A stretch of DNA of 36,250 bases from Paramecium octaurelia (lineage: Eukaryota > Ciliophora > Oligohymenophorea > Peniculida > Parameciidae): the NCBI GenBank assembly GCA_905182995.1, contig CAJJDP010000019.1:39620-75869 (forward strand). Direction: 5' to 3'. The number at the start of each line of letters is the position of its first letter. Within the stretch, counting starts at the first letter, position 1. Under the pieces are notes generated by a model. It saw nothing but the letters and a program-made list of their open reading frames with translations, was not told where the DNA came from and ran no database searches. This document shows positions 11,756 through 23,500 of the stretch, piece by piece. A program made the position numbers and the translations under genes.

Positions 11756-11959
11756 TCATCTAATTTTTGATTTAAATATTTGATATGAATCGGCAATCAA
11801 AAGTGTGATTGGGGTATTGAAGTCCCCACAGATCACTAATTTCACATAATTTCCAAATCTACTAAGTATTGACCCAACTATTTCTTGAAATTTATATCTA
11901 TATTGAGTAAATTCCCTTTAGTTATTAATGTAGATATCATTACTATCATGCGATTGGAT
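11756..11959 (-). pseudogene. Remnant of a LINE-type endonuclease (first copy)
   Basis: A 68-codon open segment bounded by TGA on both sides translates with IYINNQREFTQYRYKFQEIV followed by KLVICGDFNTPI. GDFN is the hallmark strand-end motif of the exonuclease-endonuclease-phosphatase fold, and an upstream Y.NN..EF segment is typical of non-LTR retrotransposon endonucleases. I cannot find an intact N-terminal half or a reverse transcriptase. Neighbouring frames upstream (around 11960-12070) give short endonuclease-like pieces, which suggests frameshifts. It sits just upstream of the 934-residue gene. Confidence 0.55.
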
Positions 11960-12052
11960 TCACGACGTGATATATCAGAAGATCAGGTGCATATTCATCA
12001 TTCGTATTTCCCTCGAAGTAAGGATTTGTATATCTCTACTTTCGAATTACTT

Positions 12053-12676
12053 ATGAATCCCAATTAAAATGCCTCCAGCTTGTCCTTCTCCTTTTTTGTC
12101 ATAATCATATTTATATTTAAAAATTCTTATTATGACAAGGACACACTGGTTGAAGATAAAACCTTAGAATCTTATAGTTAATATAATTATAGATTTGAAG
12201 ACCAAGCTGAACATCTTCATGACTGTTACAAAATAGTATTAGCAAAGGATGACTAATAAATAGAGATTAATTTTATATATACAAGTCAGTGTGTTTATGC
12301 ACAAATCTAAAGTTTTTTATCACCTAATAATCTAGATCCAATACTGAATTAATCAATTAAGTAATATCATAAATTTAATAATATTTTGAGTGAATTAGAT
12401 TTATCAACTGAAAAAATTAATATTTCAAAATACAATTTTTTCAGAATTTGGACAAAATTTCCTAATCGAAGGGTTTTAATTATCATATTAAATACTATGA
12501 ATTATCTAATATTTATCAGCAACAATCTCCGATATGCAATATATTTTAAATCATTAATGAAAAATGTGTATATTTTCTTATACAGTAACATTATTAAACT
12601 GTATTTTGTTGATCATACATCGCAATATTTATCTAATCATATTTCCCAATTTGACTAGTTCTAATTCAAAGATTGA
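12053..12676 (+). CDS. Hypothetical 207-residue protein (first copy)
   Basis: Open from ATG 12053 to TGA 12674-12676 with several in-frame TAA/TAG read as Gln. An N-terminal hydrophobic run (SLSFSFFVIIIFIF, residues about 10-23) could be a signal peptide or membrane anchor. The middle is mixed and protein-like (YRFEDQAEHLHDCYKIVLAK; IEINFIYTSQCVYAQ), and later parts are hydrophobic (RRVLIIILNTMNYLIFIS). I recognise no family. The frame is already open from 11873, but that part overlaps the endonuclease remnant on the other strand. An intact ORF of this size can occur by chance in this code, so the call is moderate. Confidence 0.45.
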
Positions 12677-13063
12677 AATTAAAGATTTGAGTTGTTTAAG
12701 TTTATTTATANTGATGCATAATTTTAAGGTGATTTAAATAATATAAAAATTTAGTTAAATACCCGCCTTAAAATGTAAAAATTATTAGTAAAATATAAGA
12801 GTGACTAGTTTTGAAGTAGCAAATTTAAAAATTAATATTTTTAATTGTGAAATAGTCAAATCCTTCTACTTTTTTGTGATGTATTAAAAATGCTTGGTCA
12901 CCCATATTAATTTTAACACTTAGAAAGGAGTTATGATTAATTAGTCATCAAACATATCTTGCAAGCATCGCCTAGAAATTGTTTTCAATAATATCGATTT
13001 CCTTAGTGGGAGGAGGGAATGAAATATTTTTCATAGATATACTTGAAATTGTTAGGGCGGTAT

Positions 13064-13267
13064 TCATCTAATTTTTGATTTAAATATTTGATATGAATCG
13101 GCAATCAAAAGTGTGATTGGGGTATTGAAGTCCCCACAGATCACTAATTTCACATAATTTCCAAATCTACTAAGTATTGACCCAACTATTTCTTGAAATT
13201 TATATCTATATTGAGTAAATTCCCTTTAGTTATTAATGTAGATATCATTACTATCATGCGATTGGAT
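13064..13267 (-). pseudogene. Remnant of a LINE-type endonuclease (second copy)
   Basis: This is the same 68-codon segment as at 11756-11959, repeated at +1308 bp inside duplication A. It probably represents the same locus assembled twice, not a second insertion. Confidence 0.5.
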
Positions 13268-13360
13268 TCACGACGTGATATATCAGAAGATCAGGTGCAT
13301 ATTCATCATTCGTATTTCCCTCGAAGTAAGGATTTGTATATCTCTACTTTCGAATTACTT

Positions 13361-13984
13361 ATGAATCCCAATTAAAATGCCTCCAGCTTGTCCTTCTCCT
13401 TTTTTGTCATAATCATATTTATATTTAAAAATTCTTATTATGACAAGGACACACTGGTTGAAGATAAAACCTTAGAATCTTATAGTTAATATAATTATAG
13501 ATTTGAAGACCAAGCTGAACATCTTCATGACTGTTACAAAATAGTATTAGCAAAGGATGACTAATAAATAGAGATTAATTTTATATATACAAGTCAGTGT
13601 GTTTATGCACAAATCTAAAGTTTTTTATCACCTAATAATCTAGATCCAATACTGAATTAATCAATTAAGTAATATCATAAATTTAATAATATTTTGAGTG
13701 AATTAGATTTATCAACTGAAAAAATTAATATTTCAAAATACAATTTTTTCAGAATTTGGACAAAATTTCCTAATCGAAGGGTTTTAATTATCATATTAAA
13801 TACTATGAATTATCTAATATTTATCAGCAACAATCTCCGATATGCAATATATTTTAAATCATTAATGAAAAATGTGTATATTTTCTTATACAGTAACATT
13901 ATTAAACTGTATTTTGTTGATCATACATCGCAATATTTATCTAATCATATTTCCCAATTTGACTAGTTCTAATTCAAAGATTGA
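13361..13984 (+). CDS. Hypothetical 207-residue protein (second copy)
   Basis: Identical to 12053-12676 at an offset of 1308 bp and part of the assembly duplication. Unlike the first copy it is followed by unique sequence. A different frame (to TGA 14181-14183) and then ATG 14211 onward stay open, with protein-like text such as YEDIPIKVEHIQLMSLIENN. The original gene may have extended further and be broken here. Confidence 0.42.
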
Positions 13985-14549
13985 AATTAAAGATTTGAGT
14001 TGTTTAAGTTTATTTATATACTTTAAATTTAATATACAAAAATTCCTCTATTTATCTTCTGTAGGAATAGTTAAGAAATTAATTCAAAATTTAAGTTTGA
14101 AATTTATTAACAGAAATCTAGAGTATTTTAGGGTTAGAATTTTCAAAATCACTCCAAATGGTTCAAACTAAAGCAATTTTTGAATTATTATTCAAATTTA
14201 ATTTTGGATTATGAATTTTCAATATTTACGATCAATTGATTAGAAAGGGTTTAAATCCTATGAAGATATTCCTATCAAGGTGGAACATATATAGCTTATG
14301 AGCCTAATTGAAAATAATTTATATACATGTAAAATTGTTATAGAGTTTATGAACAATGCAAATTTATTAGGTTTCCAAAAAACGAAGTAACAAATAAAAA
14401 AGAATGTGATAAAGTTAGAAGGGTATTAGTCAATGGTAATGAAATTTAATTTCTAGAAAGATTATTAGAAATAAAATAAAAATAGATATCTCAGCCCCTC
14501 CTTTACAAGTAATTTTTTATTACATAAATATCATTATTTAAATTAAAAA

Positions 14550-15734
14550 ATGTTACAGAATGATGGTGAACCAGAATCCCTTATGCAACCTCCTCCTGAT
14601 CAAACTTCTCCCTAAGAGATTACTACTAAGATTGATCTACCTGATTAGTCTTCACCTCGTCAGCCAGAATCCCAAAAAATAGATAGGGGATCTCCTAATC
14701 ATACTAGTCAAATCTCGGAAGACAAAGAGGAAGCCATTCCAGAAGAAGAATGGCAGAAAACGAAAGAGGAATTGTTGGCTTAAGGAAAAACAGAGGATCC
14801 GCCTAGATTTAGATTACATTGATAGGAAGCCAAAAGAAAATCGTTATTGCATCTTTCTTCAGCCGGCGCTAATGGTACAAGTTAAATAGTATTTAGATTA
14901 TGGTGCTATTTATAGATGAATAAAGAATGGAGCTGAGTTATGCCTGAGAAAATAAGTGCTAGAGCACTTGGACTCATATGAAGTTGAACAATGGTAGTGG
15001 AAGAAAGATCCTCATGATATTTTATCTATTAATTTTATGCGTAAGCATGGATAGGCAAATTTGTTTGCTTGGATGACAGAATAAGGTATTCAAATGAGTG
15101 AGACAGATCCACCTAGATTAGAACCTGATGCATTTGATCCAGACTTCGTATACTTTTTGAACTTCCACATCCTTAAGATGGAATAATAAGTGAGGAAAAT
15201 GTTGCTGAGTTTGTTAGTGATGGTGTTATCAATATTAATTATTTGAAGACATTGTTGAAACAAATGAATGCCTAATTCATACAATAATTTATTTAGGACT
15301 CCTCTTGGCCTGAAAATGTAAAAAAAGAGTTCTTGGCTCAATTACACAAATTCATGGCGACTCTTACTGAGTATTCCTTCAGTCAAGAAGGCATTACTGA
15401 GTTGTATATCCCAAATGAAGACTTGAATAATATTGAGTAGGCTTCTTATGACAAAGACTTGTTGTAAAGATTAGAGGCAACCTTATTACATTGGTAGAGA
15501 CAAATCAAAGACATAGTGAACAATTAAGAATTGGCTATTGAGAATGAGAATGCAGGCCTACTTGATGAGATCTCTTATTTGAGATAAAGAAAAAATAATT
15601 TGTCACATATTCATGAATAATTGGAGAAGCCAGAGTTTAAAAGAATCATCTAAATATTGAGCGATAGTCAATATGTCTAAAGTTTCAAGGAATGTTACTC
15701 AAAATTAAGATCACATTCATCAAACATGTAATGA
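14550..15734 (+). pseudogene. N-terminal fragment of a dynein heavy chain
   Basis: Three frames in succession give the start of an axonemal-type dynein heavy chain, the ATP-driven microtubule motor. 14550-14819 encodes an acidic N-terminus beginning MLQNDGEPESLMQ. About 14815-15150 includes ANLFAWMTEQGIQMSETDPP. About 15150-15731 includes FELPHPQDGIISEENV, SSWPENVKKEFLAQLHKFMA, ELYIPNEDL, LHWQRQIKDIVNN and NAGLLDEISYLRQRKNNLS, matching the DHC_N1 tail layout. Lesions are a frame change near 14810, TGA 14917-14919, a frame change near 15150 and TGA 15732-15734. No short intron repairs them. A complete heavy chain has over 4000 residues, and no motor domain follows, so this is a truncated, decayed copy. 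Confidence 0.8.
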
Positions 15735-16953
15735 AAAACCATAATTTATTGGGCTGATAATGTTATAGATATTCCTTTTAAGACTGCATATTCTGTTTCC
15801 ACTAGACTAGTTGCTGAGGAAGAAGATACGATCCTTAATTTTTAACTTTGACCTTACCTCTCCAATCAATTGGCTATTTTTTATTTTCTTTGTTAATTGT
15901 TTCAGGAGATTAATGAATATTTTTCCATTTAACTTTACATTAATCATTTTATTATTCATTGATTTAGTATTCGGATAAAGTCTGATATTCTTGATTTGTA
16001 ATAAATTGATTTTTCCCATTAATAAGTAACATTAGTTCTTTTGTTATGTTCATTAATAATTTTTATTTTGATAATTTTGCCATGTTTCAAAGCCAATCCT
16101 TCTAAATCAGAAGCAGAATCTATATTTACTTCGTAAAACCCAAATCAATTAATAAAATCGCCAATTTGGCTGCAATTATATTTTACATTAATTATATTCG
16201 ATTTATTTTAATCACATATAATCTAAATTTTATAGAAAATCATTTTTCTTTTGTAAACTTAATTTAAAGCTTTTATATTTTCTCCTTTCTTCTCTACCTC
16301 AATAATCAATTGAGAAAAACTTATCAATCATAACTTCTGATTTCTTCAAACTATATTTTTTTAAATCAAACCCCACACATAATAAATATTATTGTATAGT
16401 ATAATAAATCTCGAAACCTTAAATTGATACTATTTTCTAATTATTTATGAAATAGTATTGGAAAATGCATTCTAAAATCTAAATTATTTTATGTTGCGAC
16501 AACGTTTTTATAAATTAGAAAATGATCTACAATACATTTTCTTTTGGAGTAATCGATTTTGAAAAGAGACTTTGCTATTTAGAATTCTCAAAGTTTTAGC
16601 TTTTTTTCTAATAAGTTCCACTGTTATGAAATATTAATACTTTAAATGTACTAACCAAGTTACTTTAATTATATTTTTATTACTACCCGCTATCATTTTT
16701 ATATTTATAATCCTAAAATATAATAAATATTAAATAGTATCTTCCAAAACTTTGATCAGATAATGCCTTCTCTATTAATATTATAATATATGAATCATAA
16801 ATTGTTGAAATTTATCATCTACTGTTTCGAAATCACTTCTTTAAGTTAAATTTTCATAAATTGAGGCTGAAAAAATTATCTAATTATCTAATATTATTTC
16901 CCTATTTAGCAAAATTCTAATTACACATTTTTCTTAAAACATTTTTGTTATTT
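15735..16953. other. Degenerate AT-rich region after the dynein piece
   Basis: The dynein frame continues for 37 more codons after its TGA (containing YWADNVIDIPFK) and then dies. On the minus strand, 15985-16170 gives a short protein-like text (NIDSASDLEGLALKHGKIIK) bounded by TGA. I cannot assign it. The rest is very AT-rich, with no supported gene. Confidence 0.4.
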
Positions 16954-17700
16954 ATGTTGAGAAATTCAAAATATAGAGTTAATTTTGACCCAGAATTAGA
17001 TTTTGGACTTTTAAATGTGCTTTATTAGAACTTTGATATTAGTTGCAGCACTATTTTTTTTGTAAAGGAAAAGTAGGTAGAATAATTTATTTTTGAGGAA
17101 TTAACCGATTAGATATTCAATTATTCTAATGATAATTTAATTTATCAAAATTACAATATCAAATCATCTTATAATAATCTATTTTATTGAGATTTAAATC
17201 AATAAAAGTAAAGATTAGCAATTAGTAAGGTTATTATAATTTCTCTTCTAAAGATAATAACTTAAGTTAAATCTTGTAATCAATAAGGAACTTTTAAGAT
17301 AGGTTAGATCTTTAGTGAAGCATCCCTAACAGTTGTCACATATCATCTCAATAAGCATCTTTTAACACATTAACAACTTATTTATAAGCTACAGCCATAG
17401 AAATTTGCAAGAGTTGATAAAATTTCAATTATGTGTTGAAGTAAGCAGAAAAAGATGAACTATATTAGCAGCAGCATAATATCTACCTTAGTTGCTTAAG
17501 ATTGTTTCTAACCAAAGCTTATAGAGAAAAAAACGATTTGCAATCTCCATAATTAAAATTAGTAGTTGAGTTGTAAAATTTTGCTATTGTTAAAGGCTTT
17601 AAATGTAAATGCAAGTACTTAAAGTTAGAAATTATCTCATTTTACATTCAATTTATTTATTAACAAATAAAGTAGCCATTAAGACAAGAGAATTGAGTGA
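16954..17700 (+). pseudogene. Degenerate ORF of unknown family
   Basis: One frame starting at ATG 16954 stays open to TGA 17698-17700 except for TGA codons at 17188 and 17437. The translation looks protein-like (VNFDPELDFGLLNVLYQNFD; FSEASLTVVTYHLNKHLL), but I recognise no family. No GT...AG segment of intron size covers either internal TGA. It could be a decayed gene or chance openness, since each of the three segments is only about 80 codons. Confidence 0.3.
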
Positions 17701-18792
17701 CTAAAGGTGATTAGTGTCTTGTAATATCCTTTCAAAGTAAAAAATATTTATTTTTGGAGAATTAAATTTTGAATCTCAACTTAATTTTCTTTGGAATTCA
17801 TAATTATTGCTCTTAAAATTCGCTAAATTGTTTAAGTTGTCTTGGTAGAAGCAGAGATATAATGTAAACAACAAATAATGTGACACAATACATGAACCTA
17901 TTGATATCTATCAGTACTCATAGGATAGTATTTCAGCAATTTGAACATTAAAGCATAAATGAAGAGTTGAGATATTGTTGCACTTTAAGTTTAATATTCT
18001 TAAGGTCATTCCTGTTCCCAACTAACAATTGATACGGAACATAACCAGGAGGTCAGTATTTGATATTTCATAAAATGAGTTACTCAAACTTGGTATTTTA
18101 TCGACTCAGCCCATATGCAGCTCAAGGTACCCAGAACATTAGTCATGCAGGTATATTTAATGTGAGCATATGATTTTGTTTTGCAGATGCATTCCTATCA
18201 TTGTAAAATCAGAGATATTCTAAATTTTGAATTTTTACAAGATTTTATGTTATGAGGTAAAACAGCTATACATTATAGGTGGGGAAGTTGAATAAATATA
18301 TCAAAAAGATTGATGTGGGTTTTATTGACATACTTAGCTTTTTTTTTATTATCATTACTCTATTTAATGTAGTTGTATTTGTAATAAAAGTAAAAGCACT
18401 GTTAAGTTATCTTTAGGTTTATGAAATGAACTAGCAGTCAGATCTCTTGTGCACACAAGAGAGCCGAATATTTTATGGATTAACAGGAATTACAATCATT
18501 TTTGTCTTTTTGAATAAAAGTTAAACAACAAAAATCTAATTAACTTTTAAAAATGAAAATTTTATTCTGTATAAACAATAAAACTAAATTTTCAAAATGT
18601 GAATTAAAACAATCAATTCCATTCTTTTTTTCGTTATTTTTATGAACAATATATTGTGCGCTACTATCCATTTATCAACCAAAATAAATTTATTTCTATA
18701 CATTTTTTAGATTCTTCTTCATCATCTCTAAAAGCAAGTTCCCTTTTTTACCTTTATCAATCTTTAAACTATGAATTTTTATTGAATTATTT
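17701..18792. other. Region with short protein-like fragments only
   Basis: Fragments in shifting plus-strand frames look coding-like, for example KQRYNVNNKQCDTIHEPIDI near 17850, and GGQYLIFHKMSYSNLVFYRL near 18050. They are interrupted by TGA and fit no family I know. A perfect hairpin lies at 18443-18462. No gene can be supported. Confidence 0.35.
18443..18462. other. Perfect 9-bp-arm palindrome
   Basis: TCTCTTGTG and CACAAGAGA flank a 2-nt CA centre, a near-perfect palindrome with unusually high GC for this region. It is not followed by a T-run and lies in non-coding sequence. Its role is unknown. Confidence 0.6.
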
Positions 18793-19428
18793 TCATAAAC
18801 AGTAACATTTTAGAATCATCAGATTAAAAGAAAACTTTAGATTTATTTACTAGAAACACATGAAATTTTATTTTTATATAAAATTTGAGTATTTTTATGA
18901 TTAATTTTATAATAGAATTAATGATTAATTATAATTCTATTATTTAAATTTATATTAATTTATAAATATATCAATTTTAAACTTAACTAAATAATGCTTT
19001 GTGTTATATTCCGAGTGATGATTCTTAAGAACAGAGAGACCTAATTTGCTTTTATTGTTTACTTCACTCATCTTATGACTGTTATCAATTTTTTCATTAT
19101 ATTCAAGCATAAAGTATAGATCTTAACTTAAGCACTCAAATAGAAATGGAATGAGAATTGATTTTTTCGAAAATATCAGTGATTCTTATAACTCCCTTTT
19201 AAATTGGACTATATTTATAGTCTCAGGTTAAAAATATAAATATATAATGTAAATGGATAAATCACAATTTATTTGTGTATTTACTTATATCTTAGATGGT
19301 ATAGATAATAAATAAAAATTAAGATGATAAATGATATTTCTCTTAAATACTCTTAAATAAGTCTTATCTCCCCAAGAGGGCAATAATATTTCAAACAAAT
19401 ACAAAAATTATTAGTGATAATATTTCAT
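18793..19428 (-). CDS. Hypothetical 211-residue protein
   Basis: From ATG 19428 the frame is open to TGA 18795-18793 when TAA/TAG are Gln. The first ~145 residues look like real protein (SLIFSKKSILIPFLFECLSQ; NKSKLGLSVLKNHHSEYNTK). The last ~60 are AT-driven (Asn/Gln/Lys/Ile) and overlap an inverted repeat at 18909-18943, so the true gene may end earlier or be broken. No family is recognised. Confidence 0.4.
18909..18943. repeat. Inverted repeat, 12-bp arms
   Basis: ATAATAGAATTA at 18909-18920 is the exact reverse complement of TAATTCTATTAT at 18932-18943, with 11 nt between them. The AT-rich composition makes such repeats fairly likely by chance. Confidence 0.55.
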
Positions 19429-19602
19429 GCATTTTCACTTTAGTCTTACATTTTCGAATATATAAATTAGTAGAAAAAATTATCAAGATCAATAGTTATG
19501 CTCATAATTTATAAATAAAAAATTTATCTTATGATCTGAATATAATTAATATCATTATTAATAATAATATAAATCTAATTAGACCTAATACGCTAATATT
19601 AG

Positions 19603-20223
19603 ATGGAAATAAGCTTTAATGAAGATGCATTATTTAAGAGCAGCTGTTATATGAAATATCAAAAGGTTAATTCTTTATATAAAAAAGCAAAATTGGCTAA
19701 TTTAATTAAGCATATCATCCATGATTTGTATGCCTATCGTTAATAAATAAATAAATAAATGTAAACATTTTATCAAAAAAGGATAATCCTCAAAAGAAAA
19801 TTTATTTAAAACTAGAAAGAATAAACTAACAACAGATGATATACATATTTCTAAGCTAAGGAATTCTTTTTATGCTGCCATTATTGATAACATAAGTATA
19901 TATAATTTATAGGATAATATACAATCAATGTGTAAGTAAAATCAGTAGAATCAACTAACTTAATACTACTTAAATTTGATTCACTAACTTAGGCTTATAA
20001 TAAACGAGGTGAGATTATCATTATGACATTTGAAATTTTTAAAATTAAACTTATAGAGTAATATTTAGAGATTTTTGAAGGCTAGAAGGAAAGCTTGACC
20101 TTACTCAACACTCACCAGAGTGGGAAAGTTAATTTAAAACTGAAATGTGTAAATTATTTAAGCTTTTACGGAATCTTCTTTTTAAAGCCTAATGTAATAA
20201 ATTCAAGCACTCTCAATTTATGA
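19603..20223 (+). pseudogene. Broken hypothetical gene
   Basis: ATG 19603 opens a coding-like frame (MEISFNEDALFKSSCYMKYQ) that meets a TGA about 80 codons on. A second frame continues at once (ISKLRNSFYAAIIDNISIY), and a third gives KIKLIEQYLEIFEGQKESL and LKCVNYLSFYGIFFLKP before TGA 20221-20223. The three fit end to end, which suggests a single gene with two frame changes. No intron-like segment explains the changes. The family is not recognised. A short TAAA microsatellite (19741-19759) lies inside. Confidence 0.42.
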
Positions 20224-20554
20224 GTATTAAAACATGCAAACTAAATAAAACAATTATTTAAATAAATCCAAAGGATTCACTTTTTTCAATATGTCATTCA
20301 AAAACTGTATAGCATGAATAAGGAAAGAAAATTAAGAAATATAATAGCGTTAATTGCTTTATGAGTTAATCTTCTTCCTTATTGATAATCATCAAGTCAC
20401 CTGTTTCATTAGTGTAAAAATTTTAAAGATTGCAGTTGAGATAAGTAGTCCTTAAATCCTGGTTGTTTTAACATTTTTCTTTAAAATTTTGAAATATGTT
20501 TTAAGATGTTGGAATACTTTTTTTTTTATTCATTGAGTAATTTTTATTTTTTTA

Positions 20555-23500
20555 TCAATTTTTTTGGAAATAAAAGTTATGCACAAACTCCATTTTTAAT
20601 TTAGTTTGTAGTACAAGTATGAGCGACGCATTTACTAGCTACAGCATTTGATCCACTTCTAGATGCAGCATTCAAAGAGTATCTATCTTTAGCAGACAAG
20701 CAAGCTGTTTAATCATTATTTACAACTGCACATCCTGTCATTAAGGTGCAAGTTGCTGTTCTAGTACCAGCAGCAGCTCCAGTAACAGTTGATTAAACCA
20801 ATACACAAAGTCCATCTAAACATCCTTAATTACATGCTTTTTTTGGATGAACAATTGAATCTAGGAATGCATTTGAAACACAAGTTGATAAGATTATTGA
20901 AGTTGCTGTATCATTTTTGAATATCAGCACAACTAAGTAATCTATATTTGGCAGTGTTATTATTTGTAGCAGGTGCTAGTTCCCAATAGCATGCCCCATC
21001 AGATCCAACTGCAATTATGCAAGCAGTTTAAGTAGTATAAGCTCCCTTATCATTGAAGTGACAACTAGCTAATGCAATGTATGATGAACAAGATCCTAAA
21101 TCTATGCATCCTTTTGTTCCTTTTTGTGTGTACTTACTGCAAACAATTTAACATTTGGTATGATATATATAGAAAGCAAAAACACAGGAGTATAAAGCTT
21201 ACAAACTTTATGGTCCTGAAGAATTCACAGCTGGAACTGCTGAATACATGCATCATCCCCTATCCAGTGACCCTTCATCAGTGTTAGTTTCTGTGCATAA
21301 AGTAATTCCAACACAATTTGAACATTAATTGTGCATTTTATTACTTATCCATTTACATGAAACATCATTATTCCAAGTTAAACTTTTGCATGATGTGTAA
21401 ATCCAGTTGCTCCATTATTTATACATCCTAATTTGATTTCATAACAAAATGCATTACTGAAAATCCTGTTTATAAATAAACTGCATCTCAAGTTGCAGCT
21501 GTTGATGCTGCTATACAGGCGGTACCAGCACTTGTACTTGCAATACAAAGACCAGCCCCTATTTATAACAACCTGTTAGAATAGTATATATTGAACACTG
21601 AGTTTATTATTACGCACAAGCACTCCTGAGTCTATTGGCACTGCATCCTAGGTTATAACACTAACAAATTTCATAAATTATGTATCCAGGACTTTCAATA
21701 ATTCTAATAATATCAGGAAAAACTTTTTAAAATTATGATACAATGCACCAGTTCCTATTACTACACTACATTTTATATCTTAAAATTAATAGCGAAAGTT
21801 CACAATCCAAATACATTAAAGGGAACTAGTTGTTTATGTAGAGATAACTCCAACACAAGCTCTTTCAATCCACATGCAAGTTCCAGCCTCTGAATTTGTA
21901 CAGAGAACTTAATTTGCAGCACAGCATGGCAGTTTTTCTTTCCATAATGTTCCTGCTTTGTTCACTGGGCAACTTGCATGATAGGTTGTACAAATTTTAG
22001 CTGTTAGTCCAGTTCCAGCAACATAAGCAAATTGAGTACCAACAGTAGTAACTGTTATATAAGTAGTTCCACTCCATACACATATTTTTTTGCAGTTGAT
22101 GGGGCTTAAGAGGTAGAACAAGGGTTTAGAATTAAATATAAATTAAATGATACTATTTTTACTAACTAGCTGTTCCATCAACATTCGTATTACAACCAGG
22201 ATCATATTTAGAACAAGTAGTGTTGTTTAAATCTGTTTCAATTACTGAAGCACAATTATAAAATCAGTACACTTAGTACTAACGAAACAGCATTTACCTT
22301 ATCCAGAAGTAGTATCATTGTTTGTTGCTGCATAAACCTGAACAATTTGTCTTATACTCCTAACTTCCGCTGCCATTTTTAAGCATGTACAGAAGAATGA
22401 TATCGTTAATACATAGAAAGATCCAAATCCGTTAAACATTTTTATAAATGAATATTCAACCGTTGCAGTCATTGCTTGGCAGCTTGAAGAACCATTTATG
22501 ACGCAATACCCTGGATTTAAACTTATAAAAATTAATTGCTGATGATCCATTTCTAGTACAAATAGATTTAGATTACAATACAACTCATGCCTCTTTTATG
22601 ACTGAACTTGTACTGAGAGTGCGATTATTTAATATAATTACATTAAATGAATATTTAATAAAATTATCATCAGTCTCAATAACAATTCATCATATATTAG
22701 CGGCTTTAAGGTTTCAAATGAGCTTTTTCTTTTCAATCAGACTCTAAATAGTCATAGAAAGGACACAGAATCAAACTAATCATTAAAAATTAAATTTGAA
22801 ACATTTATTCAAGAAGATTTGGCTTCTTAATAAATAGGGAGACATTTAAAATTTATCTAAAAATGTTGTAGAAACCCTATGCTTAATGCATTTTACAAGT
22901 TCTAGTTTCTAATATTCTACAGCCGATCTATTTGGAAACATTTTCAATTACATATCTAATCCAAGATTTTCATCTTAATGAATTTTAGTTTGATGTGACC
23001 GACCTTAAAGCCAAAAGATTCCAATAAGTCATCAAATACAGCGGATTTTTGAGTATTGAAGATGAATTTGGTTGATCCTCCCTTTCTGTAATCGCTCTAT
23101 TTCTGAATGACTTAATTTTTGACGATTTAAGTAAAATATTCAAAGTGAGGTTTAATTTATATGTTTCAAAATTAGCTCATTTACTTTAGAGGGAAGAAAA
23201 TTACAGAATCTTTAATTAATTGCAGCAGGAAATATTATTGATAATTAAATTATTTTTCTATATTCAGTGATATATTCCCCCATAATTATAAGTACTCCTA
23301 AGCAATGAAAGTATTTGATTTCTCACTTTCTTAATCCTTTTCAAGTAAAATGAACTTTCTTAAAATTGGTAAAATAAGTAGACTACCTAAATTATACTTT
23401 TCAGCTAACTCTATGAGCGATTCAGTCGCCCATTCTACATTCATCGTTAAATGAAGTAAATGTCTAATTCGATAGTATAAACAAAGACTCTTATATCCTT

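Larger units (their letters stand above)
11397..12710. repeat. Left copy of duplication A, ending at the N
   Basis: The segment matches 12712-14018. From about 11718 to 12710 the two copies look identical at an offset of 1308 bp. The first ~310 bp differ by many substitutions and small indels. The copy stops exactly at the single N at 12711, as expected for an unmerged contig end. Confidence 0.9.
12712..14018. repeat. Right copy of duplication A, starting at the N
   Basis: This is the counterpart of 11397-12710. It begins immediately after the N with TGATGCATAATTTTAAGG, the diverged equivalent of the start-codon region of the 934-residue minus-strand gene, and keeps the ATG. After about 13026 it is identical to the left copy. 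Sequence after 14018 is new. Confidence 0.9.

Noticed and set aside
13872..14183. 99-residue plus-strand ORF overlapping the second hypothetical copy
   Set aside because: The frame differs from the better-supported ORF, no intron connects them, and the composition is AT-driven; it is mentioned only as a possible broken continuation.
15090..15341. 83-residue standard-code ORF on the minus strand
   Set aside because: It is antisense to the dynein tail frame, whose translation matches a known family, so it is a shadow.
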